A program made the position numbers and the translations under genes. Source: Congeria kusceri (Eukaryota > Mollusca > Bivalvia > Myida > Dreissenidae). Taken from it: 64,000 bases of DNA. The notes below the pieces were generated by a model. That model was not told the DNA's origin and did not search any database. It was given only the letters and a program-made list of their open reading frames with translations. The stretch spans positions 34,987,426 through 35,051,425 of the forward strand of contig CM051036.1 in the NCBI GenBank assembly GCA_027627225.1, written 5' to 3'. Positions 13,151-24,488 of the stretch are shown here, piece after piece. Each line of letters starts with the position of its first letter. Positions within the stretch are counted from its first letter, which is position 1.

Positions 13151-13686
13151 AAGAAAATGATAGGTGCATAATACTGGATTTATTGGCAGAATCACAAATT
13201 TCTGTCCAGTTTCTAGCATGTTCCTTGTGTCACATGCACGATTTACAGGCAACATTTAAACCTTTCAACATTTGTGAGACTTCTAATTTGGGATTGACAA
13301 CAACTACACATTTTAAGATTCATTCATTTCGTAATTGTATCCACTTGATGACAATCCACTCTGGGCATTGGTTGGTAAAACAGCTTTGGACATTCATTAA
13401 ACAGATGGGATCTCAAGTTGATCATAATAAATCAATTCAGTAAATAGTTGTTGTTGCTAAGGTAGGCATCAAGAACTTGCAGTCATTCAATTCAATTATA
13501 AGGAGTATGGTCAACATGCTACCGCTTCCAAAGGTGAATATGTGTGCCATTTTCTGGCCGTAGTTTCAATAAAATTATAGTTATGTGGATATATTATGTT
13601 ATTTTAGGATTAGAGGTTTAATATATCATCCAGAAAATCAAGTTATATTGCAAAGATTAGAATTAACTTTCTGTCTGTGTAAATTT

Positions 13687-14672
13687 TAGGGATTGGACCG
13701 AATACTCGAATATTCGAATATTGGATAATATTCTAATATAAAAAAATGAATACGAATATTCGATTTTCACATTTATTTGAAGAACAAATTTTTGTTTAAA
13801 GTCATGTTTTTTTCCAGTTTGATTGGAAAGTTAACATGAATTCCAGTCGTATTTCCTGCCTAGCAGGTAGGCGGGGGCAGTCTTAACGTTTTTACAACAC
13901 ATGCCAAACATGTCCAATTAACGACAATTGATAATTGGCAGGGAGGCCACGTCTTGACAAGGGCCGCGAATTAACGGTTTGTAGGAGGCGCGAACATGAC
14001 ACATTGTATCCACAAATAACAAAACTGGGCCATGTTGTGATAACGGTTTCACAGTTTGCACAAGGCGTACATTGTTGTTTATTATCCTTAAGTGACATCT
14101 ATACGGTTAACTTGTTTACAGTAAATTACAATTACTCTCTAAGTAAACCAATCAAAATGAATCCATTATCAGCCAATCAATTTCTTTAACAAAATTAGCA
14201 TGATCTGGTCAATCTTAATATACGTCAATAGTTATTATTCTCCATTACATCAACACCGTATATTATACAAGAGTCTTTATTAATAAACAATGCCACCATC
14301 ACGTGCTTGGAAGTACTTTACGCAGTCATTAGACAAAACCCAGGGAAACGTGTAATCTGCACAGCAGATACAAGCTTCATGGTTCTGAAAAAAAAAACGG
14401 AACGATTAACGAATTAATTAACAATACATTTAACAATATCTTACATTTCTTTATATTTGCCTAACACTCACAAAGTTATATCGCTCATTTACCAATGAAA
14501 CAAGGTAATACAACTACGTACACGTAGTATACATATTTCGGATAGGTAAATATTTGGACAGAGTGCCGTATATAGTAGTATATAATAGTATTTACAAAAC
14601 TAATATTCGAATATATTCGATTACCTAAAACGAATATTCGAATATTGATTTCAGTATTTGGTCCCATCCCTA
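13687..14672. mobile_element. Non-autonomous hAT-type transposon (986 bp)
   Basis: The ends TAGGGATTGGACCGAATA and TATTTGGTCCCATCCCTA are inverted repeats. They are flanked by identical 8 bp direct repeats GTAAATTT (13679-13686 and 14673-14680). An 8 bp target duplication is the hAT hallmark. Both subterminal regions carry CGAATATTCG palindromes. No transposase frame is present. Confidence 0.85.
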
Positions 14673-15628
14673 GTAAATTTACAGGTAAAAACCACATAGT
14701 AGATGCGGCACTTATCTAAATGATAAACTAGATATAATGTTATGTGCCTAATTTGTTTCCACACACAGGAAGGAAAGTTAAATTGTCGTAATTAAACCAC
14801 AAAATGGTCAACGAGTACAAGTAATGAACCAATTGTGATTGCATTGCTTAGTTTTCATGCATAATTTATTAACCTGACTTGTGCCTTGGGTGCTACAAAC
14901 TGCAGACTCAATGATTTACAAGCAAACAGGTATTTGAAACGACAAAACCAAAACTGTTCAATGTCTTGTTTATGTAATGCATGAAAATAAATAAAATAAT
15001 ATTAACAAGATTTTTTTTTCATTGGCAATTTTTTTTATGTTTTTGATATTTTATTAGTATTTTATTTATTTATTATTTATTTATTTTTTGGCGGGGGGGG
15101 CGTTGTGTGTGTGTGTAAAGCATAGAAATAAATAACTCATCATTTTTTGTTGTTATTTATGACAGAAATCTATGAAAACTCCAATACAATGCTAGGTGGT
15201 ACTGTAATCCACAATCTAGTGACTGAAACACCCAAGTTCATCATTAAAATTATTAATAAGATTAATCCTATCGGCCTTCTGCTTCTTTATTTTAATTCTA
15301 AGACTTTATACTTTTCTCTAAAACAATTGTACATGTATATAAGTACATTATAAAAATACTTTGTCCACAAAAAGTATGTAACCATTAATGCACTGTTTTC
15401 CATATTGTTGCAAAGGCCTTAAAATGAATTTCATGATTAAAAGACAATCATTTCAAAAACTGAATATAGCAAACAACCTTTGAGATAACTATTTCGATTT
15501 GAAAAAAACATTGCAAATACTGGTCAGATTCCTATGAAACCATGAAATTAAACACACCACTCTAACCTGACTCCCAGGTGGTATACAAGTAAGTGGCATT
15601 CAAGAACTATTTTTTGATGAAAACTTAC

Positions 15629-18600
15629 TTGGAGCATCTGGGTTGTAGATCATGGTCATCTGACCATCCATCTTGATCACACATTTTGCCTGTCTGTCAA
15701 TCTCCCTGAAAGCATTAAATAAAGATTAAGTAAAATGGCATACTCTTTGTGTTTTAATAGTTTACAAAAACATAGTCACATACCATGTCGTCATTTCATA
15801 GAAGATACTTTTTATGAGCATACAGGATTGCTCATGCGAAACAAACATATTTAGTGATTTGCAGAGTTGGGGGCAATAGTCAGTGGCAAGTCGACTCATA
15901 GTAGACCCGTGTACTGCGCGAAAGTAATTACTCCACGTCACTTGGTATCGGCTATCAGTCATACCCTCACGCAGAGTCACAACACATAATGTCATGGTGG
16001 CATCTGTTACACTACATTCAATTCTGCGTAAATACGCAGAATAATTACTAGCAAATAATCTGACTCCGCAATGAGAGTAAAATATTTTTTTCTGCTGGAC
16101 TGTACTTTATACACAGGGCTTTTTTTTCTGCCAATTTAAAAGGCCAAATTGTCTCATATTCCCAATGGCAAAAAGAACCTTTTTTTCCAAAATCCAGTCC
16201 CAAAATTCCCGATTGACTTTCAAATGTTTGGAAATAAGAGGTGTTCAGTGAAGAAATAAAGACTAATCAAACAATTATATTTTTTCCCAGTTTTAGGTGA
16301 ATTGACACTAAAATTCCCAATTTGATGGGTATAGTTTATATGTCCAAAATGGTGACAAAAAGCCTCGATACAAGTTGTTCCTTAATCTGATATGATAAAT
16401 CTATAATCGACTGTAGCTACAGAATTATTCTTATAAATCAATTACACTATTCAAGTTTCTAATATTAGTATGTGAACACTGACACTATATGTCTAGCCAA
16501 TGTAACAAAATTTTAAATCAATATATCCTAGCAGTAATTACTTTCATATTATAAATTTAGAACTACGATAACATAATTACTTTTATTAACACATATACTA
16601 GTAGTAGTTACTTTGATATGGTAAATGTATAGCTACTATAAATGGTATGATAAAGCTAACACTACATAGACGCTTCCACAAATGTCAATCATATTCAAAT
16701 TAATCTGCAATGTTATCCAATCATCGCACTTGGATATTACATGTTTAGCTGTTAAACTATTTCATACAAAAGAGCACGTGCATAATGTTTGTGATATTCA
16801 AATTAGGACGTGGTAATGTTTGTGATTTTCGATGAATGGAAATAAATCCTTAAACAATAGCTGAGGAGGAGTTTAAACTATTCGTGGCAAATCCCGGATC
16901 GGTCTATTTTTCAGTGCAGCCATTAATGACAGGAATTCTTAACTAGATTAATTATATTAAGATTATAGATAAAATAGATAAATAGAAAAGCTGTTAAGAA
17001 TTATCTTTTAAGCATTGCAACAAATAACTGAATTTTACGCTGTTTGTAATGTACTGGTACAAGTAATGTACTTTTTCTGTGTATGTGAACAAAATGTTAT
17101 GCCTCAGTGAAACCGATCTACCATATTTGCCCTATGTATTGGGACACTTAAAAATAATTACATTTTTTCTTGTCCCAATATAAAGGGTCATAAAAAAATA
17201 ATTCCCTAAAATGTGTCCCAAAATATAGGGTAATATTCCACCCAATGTATTTTCACACACACACCCATTGTCATTATGCGGCTTGCTTAACTGGGTGGAG
17301 CGTGTCAATTAAGAACACCGGGAAGTATAGCATGTTAGCGCACAGTTTGCACCACGGGTCAATTAAACAGGCCCTAGACGTGTTTGTTTAGCGATAAGAA
17401 CGCCGCATGTGGCACACTAAATGGCTTCATGAGAGACCCGATAATTACGCCGCATGTGGCATACTAATTGGCTTCATGAGAGACACGGCAATTATCACAT
17501 ACTACCGGGTAGTTACCCTAATACTGGTAACTGTTAATTGACATTAATTGACAATTTTATAGTTTGTTATAAGAAGTTCAATAAATTATTTCATATGAAT
17601 ATCATTTTATGCACATGACGTAATACATGCATTAAAGGGACTTGTTCACAGATTTTCGTATTTTTGAAAAATGTCATTAAATGAATTTACTTACAAAACT
17701 GTCATATCTGGAATAGTTTTAAATAATTATAATAACAAGGAAAAAGATAAAAATAATAAATGTGCCTGCCCTGGGGTTCAAACCCGGGACCCCTAGAAGC
17801 AAAATCTAACGCGCTACCACTACACCACGCAGGCTTTTGGTTTTGGATGGCAGTTTAAACGCTATGTCGGTAATACACGTTTTTGCTAAATTATCTATGA
17901 AAAGCGTTACAAACGCTTTATTTTTCCAATTTCGATTGATGATTATAAATAAACGAACATATCTTTTTAACATTTTTCTTAGTCAGGAGTGTTATTTTGC
18001 TTGTGTGAATATAATGCATACATTCTTTTTTGAATCTATGACAATTTTTGTGAAAATTGTCATTTTGCCAAACTGTGAACAAGTCCCTTTAAAATTCTGA
18101 AAATGGTAACTTTGTAGTTTTTATTATATAAAAGGGGTACACTCTTATTATTTGCAGCATACTACTCTGATCATATTAAAATAGAGAGATTTTTTTAAAC
18201 TGGCAAAATAGAGAGATTATTTTAAACTGACAAAATTGAAGACAATTTACCATTATATTTGTTTGTCCCAATTTTTAGGGACAATAAAAAATTCAAATTT
18301 CAAAAGTGCCCCAATATTAAGGGACTCAAAAAATAAGTATTTTTCCGAAAAATAGGGGTGTCCCAATATTTAGGGTGTCCCAATACATAGGGTAAATACG
18401 GTATATATCAAAATGTTAAAAATTGATTGCTTGCTGTTGCGCGACCCAACATTTTGGCAGTGGGTAGTTTGGTAGGGTTTTTGTTGATGTTTCCTGTATG
18501 ATAAGATCAAATACCTAAAGCAATAATGAAAGTGTCATATCATGCAATACTGAATATGGAACTTCACTGGCACACACTATTTAACCCCCGCATGCCATTT

Positions 18601-21600
18601 TGAGTAATTCAAGGTAAGCATACAAAGCCAAGAAATCCAATTACGGTACATTTAAAATATTGCATTTAGCGGAAAGAAAAATATTTACCGAAAAGTAAAA
18701 AAAACAACTGGGATGACCAAAAAGCCTTTTAGGTCTGGAATAATTTCAATGGGTTGGTCGCGCAACCGCAAACAATTTTTTATGGATTGCCTAGTATGCT
18801 ATTGAAATTTAATATCAAATTTCCAGCTTCCTAAGTCTTAATAATGTTTTATGTGATTTTCTTAACTTAATTACATATTATATACCCTAGGACCCCATAG
18901 GAAATAAGCTTTCCGGCTTTCATGGGCCATCTTAGACTACTACACACATTCACTGAATATTTGTCTACCAGTATTTAAATTAACCTCACATTCAATTAAT
19001 TCAAACAAATATCATGAAAACTGTTTCTGAATAGTTGTTTCTGTTACCTGTAGCATATTCAATTGTAGTTAAGTAAATAATGATAAGTGTTATAATTATG
19101 TACTTCATTTCAAAGAACAAATTTGAAGTTGTAACTAAATCTATTAATTATCTCTTCATTGGACCATATTATATACCCTAGGACCCCGTAGGAAATAAGC
19201 TTTCCGTCTTTCATGGGCCATCTTAGACTACTACACACATTCACTGAATATTTGTCTACCAGTATTTAAATTAACCTCACATTCAATTAATTCAAACAAA
19301 TATCATGAAAACTGCTTCTAAATAGTTGTTTCTGTTACCTGTAGCATATTCAATTGTAGTTAAGTAAATAATGATAAGTGTTATAATTATGTACTTCATT
19401 TCAAATAACAAATTTGAAGTTGTATCTAAATCTATTAATTATCTCTTCATTGGACCATCCTTAAAAAATTGTTTGTTTGCAGTAACGTGACCAAATCACA
19501 AAATTGGACCCGACTCATAAGTTTTTATAGGCTTCCGTGAAGCAAATTTTTTATTGCAAAATTTAAGTTATATATTCACAATGTTTTGTTCGTAATTAAT
19601 TCATTACATTTTTTATCAACTAAACACTGTGTTCTAATGACTCTTATTAAGCTAAATTTTGAGCAGCGTTAGTATATATCCTGATGCTCTGATGCCATTG
19701 GCATACACTAAGCAATGTAATTTGCTCTTTTATTTTGTGTTAAGGTAAATTGGTCTGTGTCCAAGAGTCATCTACATTTGTTCCCACCACCCCAAAAAAG
19801 ACATTAAAAACAAAAAAATCGACCTACCTACCCACATTGACAATTCTGGGCCGCGTTAACACAAATAAATAAATTAAGGATGGCCTTGTTTGAAATGGAA
19901 AGAGAAGATACTACCTCTGATTGAAAGGCCTGACTCGCACAGCTACCTTTACCCTGTAAAAATATAAATACATTTAAATATACCTTAATCAAACTTATAA
20001 ACTTCTATATGAAAATAAAAACTTATGTGAGCCTCAAAAAAAAAAAAAATATATATATATATATCCATATAATAATATAACATTAAGGCAGGGACATGCA
20101 GGTGGCAGTGGTGTCCGCCTTTGCGATCTGGAGGTCATCAGTTTGATCACTACTCGGGGATCTTTTTCAAAAGACACAAGTACTGGTTTCTACCCAGGAA
20201 AGGACTTGAAAGTGTCTCGATAAGCCTCTAACTATTGAAACAATGGAGTTTAAACTTATTGCAGAACTGGTTGTCTTATATTGCCGTACGAGTATGTTTT
20301 TGACAAAAGCTGTGTGCCACTTGTGCATACTGTGATCAAGTCACTGATCATACAGTAATTCACCTATCAATATTTACCCCCAGGGGGGAGCGGCGGGCAT
20401 ACACGGAACTTTAGACTGAAAGCAATTCTTGACAGGCGGGAATTAGACACGCCGAATAATTACGGGTCCCGGGAGATAGACTTTTTTCGGAATTTAGATC
20501 GCGGTACTATTGGCCCCCGGGCCATTTGATACACCAATTAAGCACCCTGATTGAGACGATTTAGACAAACATGCTTGGCTCTAGGGTGGGGAATTAGATC
20601 CCCAAAAATACAATTAGTCAAATTCCCCTGGGAGAAAATATTGATAGGTGCATAATGTTCACCAGTGACAGCAAATTCTGATAAAATGTCACTTGTCCAC
20701 ATGGTCACGATCTGGGACAAGCTGGACAATACAGACGACTAATTGTGCCACCCCTTACAATAATACACCAGTAATAATAAAATAAAATTAACATTCATTT
20801 GAAACAGGGGCAATAGCAACAAACGAGTCCTGGTAGATTCCTTGGAGATCTTTCAAGCAACATTTAAATGGGAAACCAGTCACAAATGCCTATGAAATAG
20901 GGAAGAGATTTTAATTTAATTGGTAAAATAGAGAAGCAAGCAAACTAGCGGACACACAAGCTCGAGGACTCCTCATAGAATCGGATAGGGAGATTTCCTC
21001 GATTTCATGAAGCCATGTTGTTGTTGTTTTTGTTAACTTCCTTGTTACGTCAATATTGATTTGGTGGTCAATAAACAACAGATCGAGACAGCATTTGATT
21101 CATGTGCAGTAATAAATATTACAGCACATTAATAATATGAATTAGGACTTTATTCATACAGTACAGCTTTTTTGTGATGTGTAATTACTGAAGCCAATGT
21201 ACTGTATTGCAATGATTTTTTTCACAGCTTTTGGAATCGGTCCAGTACCCATCAATTCGCTGCATGTAGTCTTGCTAAATGGGTAACATCAAAGACAGTA
21301 ATTCAGTTAATTTAAGTTCACTTTTCCTATGTATATTGGAATTGTTCATATCAGATTTGGGATTTTTTTTATTCCAATTGTACAATTAGGGGCGTAACTT
21401 CCTTTAGGCACTATAGGCACGTGCCTATACATTTTTTCCAGATATGAAAAATTTAAATATGCCAAAATTGCAGTCAAAACAAGAGGGGTGGGGGGTGAGG
21501 GATGTTTCTTTGCTGCGTTGAAACTTCATTATTTAATGAGTTAATTACGTCAATATGAAACACATGTTTATTTTACAATTATTTTGTAGAATCGGGGTTA

Positions 21601-24454
21601 GGATGAAGTTAGTTGTTGTACCCACATGCTAGTATAAACAGTCCTGGCCCAAATTACTGCTTACAGCGTCATTTTGTAGATTCCACCTATTGTGCCTACT
21701 AGTATACATTTTTTGAACCCAAGCTACGCTCCTGACAATATACAGAATAGTTTTGATTGGCTGTAAAGTAGAAGCATGGAATATACAATCTCTTCTCTTT
21801 TTTCATTACAGTGCAATTACAGTGCAAGTTGCATCTGGTCTTTCGTTAGTGAAATAGACTCCATTATGCAACTAACACTTTATTAGGACTGCATTAAACA
21901 TTTATCATTTAATTTCTAATAATAACATCATTCATACACAAGCGGCAATTCGATAAAACCAAACAATTCATTGCGTTCCGTATGCTGCACATGAACCAAA
22001 TGCTGTCTCGATCAATTGTTTATTGACCACCATATCAATAAAGCTTCAATTGGATATAAATGTACAATCCTGTCCAATCATTATTTTATCGTCTGCATCA
22101 TTTTACAATTTCTACTTACGATTCGCCGGACATAATTGACAAATTATTGTATTTATTCCAGTAGCTTTAATATTCCGAAGAACACACACACATATATCAC
22201 AACATATCTCAAACGATTGTAGCAGGCGATTCTGTAAGCACGTTCACAGAATTGCGCCAATTGTCACGCTCTATCGAACATAGTGTATTGTTTAACAATA
22301 GTCCGTTTCGGGAAACAGTTCAATTAACATCGTGTTGTGTTGAACACACAGACGTACTGCGCAAAATCAGTGTTGCTGGTGAAATTCGAAATATTTTATT
22401 AACTATAGGCAAATCACCAATGCAAAATAAATAAATAAATTACAGATACAAGCACTTATGCTAATGATTTCATTAGAACTAAATAATTTAATATTTGATC
22501 CGTATACTAGTAGAGGTAAAACGCAAGGCGGCAGTTCTCTACAAATTTAATTTGAAAATGTGTTATAATGCAAGTCTTAACAGAGACAGTTTATTGATAG
22601 ATGTTTGGTCTTAAAATGTATTAACCATTGATGATGTGAGGTGATCCTTTGCTAGAGATGTGCATGAGTTGACTGAACAAAATAACAAAGATCTATCAAT
22701 TCTAGATCTCTTAAAATAATCAAGTAGTAATCAAATACCCTTAATAAAGTGTTTGCCGATCAACTACAGTATTTCTCTGACGCTTTGTTTTATTGTTTAA
22801 TATCCTGAAAATGCTTAAACACCAAAACATACAGACAGTATTGACTTTTGGCAGTATGAATTGCAATCTGTTTAATACTTGCTTGCAGCAAAAAGCAGGA
22901 ATCTGCATCTATTTAAATCCATGTATGTATATAATACTGATGGTTCTGAATATTGTACTGGGAAAACGCCCAACATTTTTTATGTTTCAGCCCTTATCGA
23001 TTTCTGTGTGTTCTAGACAAACTGCTGGGTTACTATTTATAAATCGCATATAAATACACTTGCAGTTCTTAACATATGTGCCGTCAGAAAGCTAAAAAAA
23101 AACGGGTCCGCTCTGTGCTTCAAACACGGGTCCACTCTGTGCTTCAAACACGGGTCCACTCTGTGCTTCAAACACGGGTCCACTCTGTGCTTCAAACACG
23201 GGTCCACTCTGTGCTTCAAACAGTCTATGAATCTAAGAGTGGCGCAGCCCTGATCAAACAATGGCGTGTCATAAATTCGTGTAAAGATTTGTTTTGTTTG
23301 TTTGCTTATTTGCTTGGATTTTTCGCCGTTTTTAACAGAATTTCAGTCATATCACGGCGGTCTGTTAACCTACTCACACTTTTCCTGGATAGGCTTACCC
23401 AATCTAAGCGGTTTACCAGTACTAAGTGCTAGTAACTGACAACTGCCCTACTTGAATCAGAGGTAGAGGGGAAATGGGCTGTAGAAATAATTTCATGACG
23501 CTATGTTATGAGGTTATGTGGCCGGGCTGGGGTTCGAACTCACGATCCCCTGATTGACACTCCAGCGCTCTATGTTATGTGGCCGGTCTGGGGTTCGGAC
23601 TCACGATCCTCTGATTGACAGTCCAGCGCTCTAGCAACTGAGCTAGCCGGGCCCGGAATGTATTAAAATAATTACCACATTGTTCAGTCACAAACATTAT
23701 GCCCATTTATATTTTACGATTTCTCGCGTTGTTTATTCACGGGCGTTGATTTTAATCACTGGTATCCTGCTACTGAAACAGACTATACATATTAATTCGT
23801 TTCCATTGTAAACAAAATAAATTGGTAACCGATCGGCTGTATTGTAATTCCACAGAATACGTGCATATCATACAGTGCGGCAACACGCGCAATAAACATT
23901 TAATTCGTTTCAATAGACATGTTTACCAAGACAGAAGGGCCTTCAAAGGATTATTTTGAGAATCTCATATTAACAATGTTCTTGACGCAAATTAAGTGAT
24001 TTCGGGATTGTAAATTTCGAAATATCGATACTTAATCGTATGTTGCGTATCACATATGTTCAATGTGTATGACACTACCTAACAGATTAAGCACAGTTTG
24101 TTTGTTAAAGAGATAATTATGCATTTGAATATTAATATTCGTGCAGTTACTTGTTGTGTCTAATACCAGTCAATGGCTATAGAAAATTACATTTGCTTGA
24201 CTTTTTGATAAGGGGTGTGGATGAAGGCACCTTTTAGCTCGTTAGGGACCATTTACCAGACGATAATGCCTATTTCATAATCTTTTTTCAATATCCCAGC
24301 GTATCTACTATAGTGTCCAATCCGGGTTCAGGGGCGGCTCCAGGATTTCTGGTTGGGGGGGGGGCGTAAAGTTTTGATCGTGCAGTTATAATCCCTGTAT
24401 GTTGTCTATGGGTCTACAGTGATCAGTATAGAATATATATGATAAATATTGGCA

Positions 24455-24488
<34 letters not shown>

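Larger units (their letters stand above)
17119..18403. mobile_element. TIR element with CCCTATGTATTGGGACA ends, carrying a nested element
   Basis: The ends TACCATATTTGCCCTATGTA and TACATAGGGTAAATACGGTA are inverted repeats of about 28 bases. The word TTGTCCCAATAT and its variants recur inside both ends. TA at each end may be the target duplication. The centre holds the TTAA-flanked element at 17636-18088. Confidence 0.75.

Noticed and set aside
1..15628. Further kinesin exons (P-loop, switch regions) on the minus strand
   Set aside because: Looked for GQTGSGKS-type and YWSHD-type coding in reverse complement and found none I could support. They are probably beyond the window.
23076..23432. 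VLQTRVHS repeat frame, or a CRISPR-like array
   Set aside because: The 24 bp units are strictly head to tail with no spacers, and the genome is eukaryotic. It is a minisatellite.
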